From Termitomyces sp. T153 (Eukaryota; Basidiomycota; Agaricomycetes; Agaricales; Lyophyllaceae), in the NCBI GenBank assembly GCA_018296165.2, contig JACKQL020000027.1, forward strand, positions 186,001-250,000: DNA of 64,000 nt, given 5' to 3'. Below, one piece after another: positions 23,585 to 34,455 of the stretch. Each line of letters begins with the position of its first letter. Positions within the stretch are counted from its first letter, which is position 1. A model generated the notes under the pieces. The model did not search any database. It saw only the letters and a list, made by a program, of their open reading frames with translations, and was not told the origin of the DNA. Position numbers and translations under genes: made by a program.

Positions 23585-24177
23585 TCAATGTTTCGGGGCA
23601 CTCTCTAGCAAAGTTCTGGCATTGGCATCAAGGATGCCTTCGTCTACAAGCAAGTCAACAAAGTGGCCGATCCAATTTTGGCAGTTCTCGATCTTGGGCC
23701 TCGGGGCATTAACATTATCCTAAACAAAAGATACAAGAAATGGATAAGATTCAATTCACGGTCCAAAATAATGACGCCACTCACACTAGCTGACCTAAGA
23801 GTTTTCTTCGGTGCCGGGACGCTAAAAGCCAATTTCTCAATCGCATCAATTGATTCAATGCTAGGGGCCTCGCAATCATCATCCGCAGTGAATATAACTT
23901 GATCTTTGAGATCAACGTCAACTACCAAATTGCTGTCGATTTGGCCTAGGATGATGAAGCTGTAAGCGTGTCGTGTGGTGCTCATGTCGTAGCCTCGCTT
24001 GACCTCGTGGACAAAGCCGGTGACGGGACTCCCGGTGACATGTAGGACTTTCCCCAGGTCCTCGCCCTCAGCTTGAGGAATGCTTGGAATCCAGATTGAC
24101 CAGTGCGCAGCGAAGAGTGGGTTGGGGGAGATGATGAGGAAGATGTCGCGTTTGACTGACGGTGTCGATGGTGTCAT
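23585..24177 (-). CDS. Small fungal protein, DUF6540-like
   Basis: Two exons read leftward. The first, from the ATG at 24177, encodes a compact domain with HWSIWIPS, KVLHVTGSPVTGFVHEVKRGYD and SFIILGQI. A GT-AG intron near 23780-23718 joins it, phase 0, to DNVNAPRPKIENCQNWIGHFVDLLVDEGILD and a stop at 23585. The total is about 178 residues. The HW.I..P / HVTG.P..GF.HE.KR pattern and the C-terminal CQ.W motif resemble small uncharacterised fungal proteins (I believe DUF6540), but I could not verify the family name. No signal peptide or membrane segment is seen. Its 5' end lies about 200 bp from the copia insertion, so its promoter may be affected. Confidence 0.75.
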
Positions 24178-24375
24178 GTTAGTAACTTATGGAAGGTCAC
24201 TGAAGAGAGTGGGTGATATTTATTTGCTACGCGAGTCATGTCATCCCCAAGGCTGTATGGTTATAGCGTGGCTCGTGACTAGAAGCGTGGACAGAAGTGT
24301 TTACGTTTATGTAGCTAAACGTTTGATTGCACAAGCTGAGATTCGTCGGGGGACTTTTGCTGCCGCCTCGACGAT

Positions 24376-24380
24376 TTTTG
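24376..24380 (+). other. 5' target-site duplication (TTTTG)
   Basis: TTTTG directly precedes the 5' LTR and is repeated at 30061-30065 after the 3' LTR. Five bases is the usual Ty1/copia duplication. Confidence 0.93.
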
Positions 24381-24753
24381 TGTTAGAATACCGTGGACGT
24401 GATGATGTGAAGAGTACCGCGCACACCATTGTCAGGGAGCTAGGGCCACCGAGGGCCACCGACTCCTTTGTCTGAATCTGATATATATACACACCCGCTA
24501 CTGCAGTACCCTCAGTCTCGATTATACGATTCTGAGGGTACGTTACTTACACCATACTCATATCCACTCATACTGATAGTCGTACCTAGAATACTTCAAC
24601 TGATATAATCTGTCTTCTAGGTACATACAATATAGTCTCGATTATACGATTCTGAGGAATACTTCAACTGATATAATCTGTCTTCTAGATATAATCTGTC
24701 TTCTAGGTGTTACCAACACCTGTCTATTGTCACTGCTAGTTGGGATTCCAACA
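24381..24753 (+). repeat. 5' LTR of the copia element
   Basis: The LTR is 373 bp. A TATATATA at 24482-24489 is a likely promoter TATA box. Downstream it carries internal repeats: a block tctcgattatacgattctga at about 24515 and 24636, a block gaatacttcaactgatataa at two places, and atataatctgtcttctag three times. These could be regulatory or part of the R region. Confidence 0.95.
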
Positions 24754-24763
24754 GGTTATGGGC
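24754..24763 (+). other. Primer-binding site (half initiator-tRNA type)
   Basis: GGTTATGGGC begins directly after the 5' LTR. Its complement GCCCATAACC matches the anticodon arm of initiator tRNA-Met, the internal site used by copia of Drosophila, rather than the tRNA 3' end. The match is to remembered consensus; the host tRNA is not in this window. Confidence 0.7.
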
Positions 24764-24987
24764 AAAAACTGAGCAGGCTACTCGTCGTACCGCTGCTCGT
24801 TGGAAACCCTTTTGTCTTCTCTGTTCCTGGCCTTACAGACCAACCCAATTTGGGATTATCTCCAAGCCATCACTCCCCTTGTCGGGGATATCACATATCT
24901 TATCCCAATTCAGGAAAGCGCTCTATTGTCCTTTGACAAAAAAGAAATCTTCTACCTCCCTGCTAGACTACGACAGTCAATTCTGAG

Positions 24988-27900
24988 ATGTCTTCTTCTG
25001 ACACTAATGCTCCGTCCATCCACGCCATATCCATCTGAGGCGTGGATTGGAAACATGACAAATTCAACAGAAACTCTCCCACCGCCAACTTTGCGAAGTG
25101 GTCCAAAGCCCTCGAGATCCACCTTTCACTGCTAGGACTCAAATTCTATGCTTTTGGACCACTTGTCAGGACACCCAGTGACACCGCTGAGCCAGTGGCT
25201 TACCAGAACTGGGTTGCTAATGACGATCTCACCAAAGCAGTCATCCTCACAGCCCTCGACAAGACTGAGTATAAGGGAGTGGACAATGCCCCGAGTGCAG
25301 CAAAGCTGTATGCACTTGTGAAAGCGCGAGCAGAGGGAGAAGGACCTGTCTGTATGGTCATGTTGATCCAAGAAGTGCTGTGAATCCAGTGCTCCCCCAG
25401 CGAACCCCTGCCCGACACCGCGAAGCGCATCTGTGACATCGTGAATCAGAATTTTGCCATTCAGACCCTGGACAGGGACATCTTCAAATGTGTTGTCCTT
25501 CTAAACAGTCTAAACAGCACTCAGTATGAACCGATCCAAGCCCAGATCTCCAGGGGACTTGCCGATGCAACAAAGGCGACACCATACACGCCAGACAATA
25601 TTAGAAAGCTCCTGGAGACCGTCCAGAACCTCACCACGCTGAAGGCATCAAACGGAGCCCTATTGACAGACACTGCACTGGCTGTGACAAATCGAGGGTG
25701 TTTTAAGTCGACGAAACCATGGCTCCCTGGACATTCTCACCACGCTGGTACAAAATGTTGCACCACCTGTGCCACCCATGGTCGTCCATGTGGTGGACAC
25801 GAAGCCCCATACTGTGCTCATCCAGGAGGAGCAATGGCGAAGGAAGGTTTTGAAGCCGCCAGGAATGCTGCCCGGGCAGCAGGCAGCGCCCCACCTGCGA
25901 AGGGAAAGAGCGCTCTGGGGAGTCACCCGAAAACCTACACACAGCTTACTGGCCCAGCAGGAAAAGTTTATCTGCTTGAGGAAAGTCAGCTGGAGAAGCT
26001 ACAGACACTCAGTACTACACCCAACTCAGCAGGCTTTGCAGGACTGGTGATGGACGAGGTACCCGCCAGACTCAACGAGGTAGAGTGGGAAGGCTGGATG
26101 GCGATCATTGAGGAGGAGATAGAACCGATGGCATCCGTTGACTGGCAGGAATACTCACACAAAGTCAACCAACCCTGTCCGACAACGATCGCCCCCCTCA
26201 ACCAGGACTTGGAGACAGTACTCGCCACCACAGCAGAACATCCATTCTTCATAGACTCGGGAGCGACGGTACACATATCTCCATGCAAATCCAACTTCTT
26301 AACTCTCCAACCCATCACTCCCAAAGCTATAAAGGGCGTGGGTGGCTCAGCGATTTCTGCCTGTGGAATAGGGTGCATCCAGCTACGCACTGCAGAAGGA
26401 ACCATGGTCCCCTTGTGCAACGCACTCTACGTACCAAACTCAACTGTCTGCCTCATCTCTGTAAGCCGAATGTCCCTCGACAATAATACCTACACCCGCT
26501 TTGATCGCAAAGGTGTACACATTGTCGACTGTATCACCAAAACCGTGATTGCCAAAGGCCCCTTGTTAAAAGGGAAGAAACTGTATTCGATTGATCTATC
26601 AGGAGCAGTAGCCGAACACGTATATGCCGTCCATCAACAAGCTGACCTCGAAACCTGGCACCGTCGCCTAGGTCACGCCAACTATCAAGCCATCATGCAG
26701 TTAGCCCACAATCACAGGATCAATGGTGCGCTCACTCCCCTTCATCGTCAACCGCCAAAATGTGACAGTTGCATTCTGGGCAAGCAGACCAGAACACCTG
26801 TTCCAAAAGTTAGGCAGGAGGGACATAGAGCAACGCAGAGGCTTGAGATAGTGTGGGCGGATCTGATGGGACCGGTGAATGTGCAGTCAAGGTCTGGAAA
26901 TCACTATATACTGGATGTAGTGGATGACTATACCAACATGGCCTGGTCCTTTCCTCTTAAAACAAAAGATGAAGCGTTTGAAACACTGAAAGCTTGGGAA
27001 CTCGCTCGCAAAAATGAGACAGGCTTGAAAGTTGGTAAATACAGGACTGGCTTCGATGGCGAACTTAAAAGCAATCAAATGGAGGAGTGGTTAGCATTGA
27101 GAGGGGTGACAAATGAACACAGCGCACCATATACGTCTGCCCACATTGGGAGAGTTGAGCACATGCACAGGACACTGATGGGAAAGGCAAGATCAATGAG
27201 AATCGACTCAAATTGTCCAGAATACCTGTGGGATGAGTTCTATCTCACAGCGACGCACCTTCACTCAAAAACGCCTACCAAGTCACTCAACGGAAAGACG
27301 CCTTACGAAAAATGGTTCAACAGACAACCCAATTACTCATACATGCGTGAAATAGGATGCCGCGCATTTGTGTTCATAACCACCCACAATCCAAAAGTAC
27401 AACTGCATTCGATCGAATGTATACTAATTGGATATGGTACCAACTCCAAGACGTACCGCTGCTGGGACAAGAACAATAGAAAGGTCTACCAGTCCTACCA
27501 CATCAAGTTTATCGAGCACCATGAAACTGAGAATGGCACAGACTCACCTCCATCGCCTTCAGTCAAGTCCAATATCCCTCCTATTCCCAGCCTACAAGAG
27601 CTCGACGACGCTTCACCCCTGACACCCCAAGACAATGACAATGACCTCAGCGGATTCGACATCGACGAAGAAGCACAAGGAACGAAACTTGAGCAAAACG
27701 ACGCTGACCCAACCAAAACTGCAGGACTATGAAGGTTGAGTCAGGTATGACAACCAACTGAGAAGGTGGCAGGGGATACAAGGAGACCACCAACGAGGCT
27801 AGAGAGAGCAGTTGAGGAGTCGAGGCAGAGTGGGCAAAGAATAAAAGAGCAGAGGATGGAAAGGAGGATAGAGGGGCAAGAGTCAAACACAGCGGAGATG

Positions 27901-29628
27901 GAGGCAAAGGACAAACATCAAGCGCCTTTGACGATCGAGAGTAACAATCAACAAGCGCCCACACCCAACCCTGAAGTCGATCATGATCGAATCTTGGCAG
28001 CCATACTCACGCAATTCAGTGACATTGACCCACTACCGTCCAACATAGAGGAGGAACCCAGGACATGGGAAGAAGCAAAGAGGGGGCCGGATGCAGAGAA
28101 ATGGGAGGAAGGATACCGAGAAGAGATGAAGTCGCTGAAGGAGATGGGAGTGTATCAATTAATCCCACGATCAGAAGTACCAAAAGGACAAAAAGTCAGA
28201 AAAGGTCGACCTATCTTCAAGATAAAGAAGGACGAGCACGGGAACCCAGTCAGGTACAAGGTGCGACTCGTGTTCAAAGGCTACGAGCAAATCTACGGAA
28301 AGGATTACAACAAAACCACGTCCCCGACAGCACACATGGAATCATGGCGAATTCTGTTGCACATCGCCGCAACCGAGGGTTGGGACATGACTCAAATCGA
28401 CATCAAGACAGCTTTTCTGTATGGATTACTCCCAGATGATGAAGTTCAATATATGGAGCAGCCGGAAGGTTTTAAGGAACTGGGGAAGGAAGATTGGGTG
28501 TGTGAGCTGGTGCAAGGCCTATATGGAATGAAGCAGGCAGGGAGGATATGGAATCAAACGATGAATGAGAGAATGTTGTCATGGGGTTTCACAAGGTTGG
28601 CTTGTGAGTCTTGCATATATTACAGGAAGTCAACCACAGGGACTGTTATTGCGGCCATCCACGTCGACGATTTTCTGTCCATTGCCAGCTTCAAGGATGA
28701 GAACGACCGCCTCAAGTCACAAATGCGCAGCGTCTGGACTATCTCAGACTTGGGCACTCCTCGCTATCTTGTCGGCGTGTCAGTAGAATGGGATAGAATG
28801 GAAAAGACCATGGCACTATCACAAACAGCCTTCATAGACCGCGTCGTACAGCAATTTGGCCAAAAGGATGCCTACCCACTCTCGTTACCGATGGACCCTG
28901 GCACAAAGCTCCGACGACCAAACCGTGATGCTCAGACCCTGGAAGAGAAAGAGGATATTGCAAAGCTTCCATATAGATCACTAGTCGGATGCCTACTCTA
29001 CATCGCAATTGCAACCCGCCCCGACATAGCATTCGCAGTCCAACAACTATCCCAATTCCTAGACAGTTACAACAGAACTCACTGGAACGCAGGCATCAGA
29101 CTAGTCAGGTACCTGAAAGGAACACAAGAACTGAAACTACACTTAGGCGGACCATCCGTAGTGTTGCGAGGATTTACTGATGCAGATTGGGCCAGTTGCC
29201 TGGACACAAGGAGGAGTACAAGCGGATATACCTGGTCGCTAGGAACTGGAGCGGTCTCTTGGTCAGTTCGAAAACAAAAGACTGTGGCGACCTCGTCGTG
29301 CGAAGCCGAATACATGTCCGCGTATGAGTCAACTCAGGAATGTATATGGCTGAGGATGCTCCTCAAAGCCATCGGGTGGGACTTCACCAGCAATCCGACG
29401 ACAATGTTCTGTGACAACAAAGCTGCGATCTCGCTCTCAGAGGACCCGACGGCGCACGCAAGAGTAAAACACTTCGACATTAAATACCACTTCATTCGCG
29501 AACATGCCCACAACGGAGAGATAGCCATTAAGTACGTCAACACTAGAGACAACATAGCCGACATGTTCACGAAGCCCCTACCGAAACCGCTATTTGTTCG
29601 ACTCCGACACATGCTTGGAGTAACATAG
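24988..29628 (+). pseudogene. Copia gag-pol polyprotein with four in-frame TGA codons
   Basis: One frame runs from the ATG at 24988 to the stop at 29626-29628. Gag leads into a zinc-knuckle-like cluster (CTTC...GGHEAPYC, about 25755-25815). The protease motif is FIDSGATVH (about 26250). The GAG-pre zinc region is WHRRLGHAN...CDSCILGKQ (26660-26800). The integrase has WADLMGP and DVVDDYT, then RTGFDGELKS where RTDNGGE-like sequence is usual, and GRVEHMHRTL with the catalytic Glu. RT starts near 28100, with QIDIKTAFLYG and the HVDDF box (28660). RNase H has TSSCEAEYMS, FCDNKAA and KYHFIREH (29290-29510). In-frame TGA codons stand at 25036, 25381, 27730 and 27745; there is no TAA or TAG and no frameshift. 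The copy is probably not autonomous unless TGA is read through. Confidence 0.93.
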
Positions 29629-29678
29629 CACGCCACAATCCCACGCGTGAGGAGGAGACGACAAATCGTGTACGCGGT

Positions 29679-29687
29679 AAGGAGGAG
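29679..29687 (+). other. Polypurine tract
   Basis: AAGGAGGAG abuts the 3' LTR, the position where second-strand synthesis is primed. A similar GAGGAGGAGA occurs about 30 bp upstream. Confidence 0.7.
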
Positions 29688-30060
29688 TGTTAGAATACCG
29701 TGGACGTGATGATGTGAAGAGTACCGCGCACACCATTGTCAGGGAGCTAGGGCCACCGAGGGCCACCGACTCCTTTGTCTGAATCTGATATATATACACA
29801 CCCGCTACTGCAGTACCCTCAGTCTCGATTATACAATTCTGAGGGTACGTTACTTACACCATACTCATATCCACTCATACTGATAGTCGTACCTAGAATA
29901 CTTCAACTGATATAATCTGTCTTCTAGGTACATACAATATAGTCTCGATTATACGATTCTGAGGAATACTTCAACTGATATAATCTGTCTTCTAGATATA
30001 ATCTGTCTTCTAGGTGTTACCAACACCTGTCTATTGTCACTGCTAGTTGGGATTCCAACA
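29688..30060 (+). repeat. 3' LTR of the copia element
   Basis: Identical to the 5' LTR over 373 bp except for A at 29835 where the 5' copy has G at 24528. That change destroys a CpG (tacga to tacaa). It is followed by the target duplication TTTTG. Confidence 0.95.
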
Positions 30061-30065
30061 TTTTG

Positions 30066-30950
30066 TTAGCGCGTCCGAAACAGTAGTGATTGCTTCCTTT
30101 GCAGCCGAGGAAGCGATCAGCCTCGCAACAAATCTACTCGTCCATAAAGTAACACCATGGACACCCCAAATCGCGCACCTAAATGTTACACCGCACCCAA
30201 GGTTCACGATATTAGCTAGTACAGATGATCAGATAACACCACAACAATCATACGTCTTTCCTTTTAGATCCTCTCTCAACAAATAGCATTCGTAGGCTAC
30301 AGTCTGAACAACGAGCCGCCTCCGTTTCTTCACCAGGTTCCGCGGAACACTCTAATATACGCGCTCCTCTGTACCGCTCGCCTCCCAGCGCGACGACGTT
30401 CGATGGTGGGGCGATAAAGCGGAGGATATGATGCGCTAGACTGATGAGGACGGAAATTATTGAACGTCTTTGCAAGCCCAGGTGGATCTTCAACAACACT
30501 GTTAACATGGCACCCGCCTCGCTCGTCGTATCTTTCTCAACCGCTCGTCGATCATCATTCCTTGATATTTAATGAATCAATCATCTGCAAAAACGTCTAT
30601 GTAAGCGACATGGTTTCATACATGGATTCTCCTGAATGGCCAACATTCTGTTACCAGCGTGGTTGTATCAACTCCCGACGCACCGAGATAGTGTCGGCGG
30701 GTATGAAAGCTGTGCAGAAAGCGCTTGTCTGCCGAAAACCTCATATACGTCTTACCGTGCCGAGCCAAACCATTTAAAACTATGCATCTTCGATTTTCAG
30801 TCCATTCTTGTTTTTTTCAAGGGGTGTTATGGGGTGCATCCCTCCAATTTTTGACAATGTTGATGGAATTTCTCTGAGTGACAAAAAGGTATGTGATGAG
30901 CAATGTTCTCTCGAGAAGGGATTTAACGATCGGGATAGTGGACAGTCCTC
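30066..30950. other. Region right of the copia insertion, no certain gene
   Basis: Removing the element joins 24380 to 30066 and restores open frames on both strands across the site (see findings). A minus-strand frame at 30508-30262 could be an upstream exon, but its splice phase does not match. No domain is recognised. Confidence 0.4.
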
Positions 30951-31620
30951 GACAACAAATGGACCGTTTTCCGCCTGGAGACTCTCGGAAATCTTTTGGC
31001 ATCTGTTATTGGAGTGCGTGGTGAGACCTACTGTAGATAAACGTAATCCGTGGATCCTTGAAGATGTTTCAACCAGTCGGACCACTACATATGGCCCACC
31101 GGCTCCATCGAGTCGAGCTTGGTCGGGAAGGACAATGACTGGTCGCAGATCATGAAAGTCATTGGAATACCATGGAGTCAGCTCACAGACCTCGGAATCA
31201 AAGGCATCGCGGACATCCCTGCTTTATGCGGAATCTTACAACAATGCGACTCCCTAGCCAAACTACTCTGTGAAACCAGAAAGCTCACTTCGCCTTTCGG
31301 AAGATTCGTCTTCTCGGCAACAATAACGCACTATGGTCTCACTCAGACCTAAGACTTCTGCGCCATATATCCCGGAGAACGCACTGCAAGAATATGTGAA
31401 CCTGTACAAGTTCTACTGTGTTTTTTCTTCAGATTTTCCTCTCAATCCTCTTTTTCTTCCCTCTCTGCGAACACTTAAGATGAAAACTTCTTTGACTGGG
31501 CAGCCGCCACAGCCGGGCCGTCTCATCCTTCCGAAATTGGAGGAAATTAATATCCCTGACGAGTCAAAGCTAGATTTCATGAGTGTCTCCGATATGCTAG
31601 GAAGTTCTTAATGTTCCCTG
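30950..31620 (+). pseudogene. F-box/LRR-like gene remnant, copy 1
   Basis: Frames switch several times. SAWRLSEIFWHLLLE near 30975 resembles an agaric F-box helix (LSEIF). IPWSQLTDLGIKG followed by ALCGILQQCDSLAKLLC near 31165-31265 matches the leucine-rich part of the large agaric F-box family (xPWSQLTxL... ILxxCxxL). Later LFLPSLRTLKM and LILPKLEEINI are leucine-rich repeat-like. Stops and frameshifts break the whole, and no start or complete F-box is present. Function, if it was ever active, would be substrate recognition in SCF ubiquitin ligases. Confidence 0.6.
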
Positions 31621-31989
31621 TCTTCTTTCATGTTCCCATATCACGCAGAGCAGCAACGATTCTCAGGTTCACGCCATTAATTTCTCACATCGTTATCGTT
31701 ACCTGCTTCTAAATCTCAAGTCAAAAGCTTCCTTTATCTGGATCAAGCACATCCGCTGTTCTCATCCTCCGTGACATCGGGGAGGAGGTACTAATCTTAA
31801 ATTATTGATATGCATACCAGAATCCGAAGACGACATGCTGTTAGAGAAGTTTGATCGGAGGTCCAGCTGTGACCTCGTGATGCATTTATGAACCTTTGGG
31901 GCTTGTTATTGAAACATATATTGCTCCCAATTATCGGTGACGCCTTGATTAGACTCGGAGCATCTCCTGCTGAATCCCTACATATGGCA

Positions 31990-32400
31990 GCTCCGTCGAG
32001 TTACTAGTCCACTTTCCTGGACACGGGCTGGTTGCAGATTGTGATAACCATCGGAATCCTATGATGTCAACTTGTATACCTTCATATCCGAGTCCGAGCA
32101 TGTCAGATGTCTCCGCTTTATGTGGAATTCTACAAACGACGCAACTCTTAGCCGAACTCAGCGCCACGACAAACAAAGCTTGTTCTCCTAGGTTGAGTTC
32201 AATAACAATGTCTCCTTCCCTTCTATATTTCAAACATCTGTCTTGTGAACCTCTTCCCAAGTATACTGGAGATCTGTTACACCACACATCGCAGAAATAT
32301 GTGAAGCTTATCTTAAGACCAATCAGGGCTAGATCTTATGAATGTTTCCGATATACTGGAGAACTCTAAATGCTCACTGTCCTCCCTCACTTATTTTATA
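31990..32400 (+). pseudogene. F-box/LRR-like gene remnant, copy 2
   Basis: This repeats copy 1 in more decayed form. MSDVSALCGILQTTQLLAEL (about 32099) corresponds to IADIPALCGILQQCDSLAKL (about 31210). The DNA near 32330-32385 (cttatgaatgtttccgatat, then ctggagaactctaa) corresponds to 31575-31610. The two are tandem duplicates roughly 0.8 kb apart. Confidence 0.6.
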
Positions 32401-33396
32401 GACCTGGAAAAGCCGCACTACCGCGACCCCACTCGCAAATTCCTTACGTCGATATTTCCCAAGGCTGAGACCTAGATTACGATGCATTGCACGCCATCAG
32501 AGCAATTGGATTGCATTCCGGAATCTGCAGATGTCATTGCTTTTGATATGATGACGAGAATTGATCCGTGCACAGAGCTTGAACGCGAAGTGGATTTGAC
32601 AAAGTAGCAGGTACATCCATAGCAGAATGCCTTCAGAATTTCCGCCTGGGGGCGCTGGGCTAGGTAGACATCCCCGATAAACGAGAGACACCTTCCTGAT
32701 CACAGTAATAGTTGACGTTTCAGAGGAGTAGCTTTTTCGAGATTGGATAGATCGGGTGCTTTTCTGATGTTTATTTTATTGTTACCTAGTATTCGTTGTG
32801 TTCGTCTAGATTCTAGGATATGTAGTCAAGAGACGAGAGTTTTATACGCTTTTCAAAGGGGGTGACTCGAGATTGGACAGGACCTATTTTCTTTAGAGCA
32901 AGCAAGGTATTGAGTAGCGAAGTATGACAACGATGGTGTGCCGACCTATATATCGCATGCTTGAGCGAGCGGCCATCAATCTGACAAGTCCGCAGATTGC
33001 AGATAGCAGTGAATGAGTACTTATTTGGGATACCAAACTATAGGATGGGTGACAGCGAGCTTAGCGACCAGGAGTCGGAAACCTTTTTTTCGCATTTGAG
33101 TCGAGCTCATGTTCATACTGACCGCATCATATTATGTGCTCGTTTGCGGTCGTTGCACTGGTTATTGTTAAACGTGGTTAATATCTTAATACAGATTAAC
33201 ACCTGTTACCCGGCGATCATCTGATTCATATCAAACCCCGCGGGCGTCAGAGTGTGTCAAAATCAAAGCTTCTGATCAAATCCTCAACGGGTGATTTTAA
33301 CTGCCAGTGCAAGGATGACTTCGATTCGCCTACGCTACTTTTCTCGCCCACACGACAGGTTCTCCAATCTTTCCATAAGATAAGACTCGGGACATC
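32400..33396. other. Intergenic, promoter side of the DUF1917 gene
   Basis: No gene is recognised. A short plus-strand frame (32997-33224) has no domain. Confidence 0.45.
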
Positions 33397-34149
33397 ATGA
33401 TGGACGATGACTACGATATGGAAGATATTTCCTCACCATCTTCTCAGGCCCCTGTTCCCGTGGCTGCCCCACTACCGACTGAGGTTGTCCATGACGGTTC
33501 TTCCTCACTCATAGTTGCCATTTGGGATGAACATCCCAAAACTGGAGAAGTTGTATCGTATCTGGCCCGTTGGCCACCGTCTCGTACTCCTGGCGCATAT
33601 GCAGCTTGGATTGCAGTCGAACGCGGACCCCGATCCAATTCGGAGATAACTCAGGACTTAGCTGGCCTCGCAAGGGATTGGGAAGTTCTGAAACAGCGTG
33701 CAGCAGCCTTAGCCGCTGAACCGGGAGTTGTTCAGCCGAATATTGAAGGCGGAGCGCTGCAATGTTCTGCGGGAAACCCCATAGTGACTGTCGACGTTCT
33801 AGACGCGCTTGCGCTAGCACATGGCGTGCTATCTGGAAAGTGGCTAATCTACGCGGAGTCTCACAAAATCGACGATTTATGGTCACGCATAGTGACGGCG
33901 GTCATTGCAAACGCGCCTGCAGGAGTTGGAGCGCGCGCGAAGGTGTCCCCCGCACGTCCCGGCGAACCACATGTTGTCTGTGTTTACGTGGAAGATTATA
34001 GTAATGCAGCAGAGGTCGACAGGGTTAGAGAAGCGCTGAGGAGAGTTGGGGTGCGGTGGAAGATTGGATTCAAGCCGGACATTTATACCCATCTTGGCAT
34101 TTACAAGACGAACGAGTGGAAAATTCGACCAAGCCGGTATCTCGCATAG
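33397..34149 (+). CDS. DUF1917 / BLES03-like protein
   Basis: A single uninterrupted exon of 250 residues, ATG at 33397. An acidic N-terminus (MMDDDYDMEDIS) is followed by a WDEHPKTGEVVSYLARWPPS segment. The C-terminal half matches the DUF1917 family (human BLES03/C11orf68): GKWLIY at about residue 147, DLWSRIV, VCVYVEDY, and the ending IGFKPDIYTHLGIYKTNEWKIRPSRY. The family has an eIF4E-like fold known from structural work on BLES03, but its biochemical role is not settled; a link to RNA or cap-like ligands is only inference. It appears complete with no signal peptide. It lies about 300 bp upstream of the LanC-like gene on the same strand. Confidence 0.88.
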   Translation: MMDDDYDMEDISSPSSQAPVPVAAPLPTEVVHDGSSSLIVAIWDEHPKTGEVVSYLARWPPSRTPGAYAAWIAVERGPRSNSEITQDLAGLARDWEVLKQRAAALAAEPGVVQPNIEGGALQCSAGNPIVTVDVLDALALAHGVLSGKWLIYAESHKIDDLWSRIVTAVIANAPAGVGARAKVSPARPGEPHVVCVYVEDYSNAAEVDRVREALRRVGVRWKIGFKPDIYTHLGIYKTNEWKIRPSRYLA

Positions 34150-34455
34150 TAATTTGCACCGCGATGTATATCTTGGGATCTTTACTTCTCGCTTCGCTTT
34201 TGAACCACATTGAACCCCGATTAACAAAATCGGGCATAGTATTACTTTAACGAGATCCTCAGTTTACGCACTCCTGCTCGCCAACCATCTATCTACCCTG
34301 TACGTACCAAAACCTTTTATTGACACTGCTTCATAATATAACCGCCATGCGTTGTGGTCGTAAGCCCTTTGACTGAACTAGTCTCGGATGTTTCCGAGCG
34401 CTCTTGCCTTCCTTGCCATAAGTCATTCGGCGAGCCGTATACACGACATCGAACA
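34150..34455. other. Intergenic, promoter of the LanC-like gene
   Basis: No gene is seen. An upstream ATG at 34347 opens a short frame that stops after 10 codons, so the start was placed at 34456. Confidence 0.5.

Larger units (their letters stand above)
24381..30060 (+). mobile_element. Complete Ty1/copia LTR retrotransposon, recent insertion
   Basis: Two 373-bp LTRs (24381-24753 and 29688-30060) start TGTTAGAATA and end TTCCAACA. I find one difference between them (24528 G, 29835 A). The element is flanked by a 5-bp target duplication, TTTTG, at 24376-24380 and 30061-30065. Inside are a primer-binding site, one long gag-pol frame in the order Gag, protease, integrase, RT, RNase H (so copia, not gypsy), and a purine tract next to the 3' LTR. 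The near-identity of the LTRs implies a young insertion. The coding frame is nevertheless interrupted by four TGA codons. Confidence 0.97.

Noticed and set aside
24381..30060. Classic RIP acting on the copia element
   Set aside because: Only a few transitions are present and the LTRs differ at one base; RIP as known from ascomycetes would leave dense changes. CpG deamination fits better.
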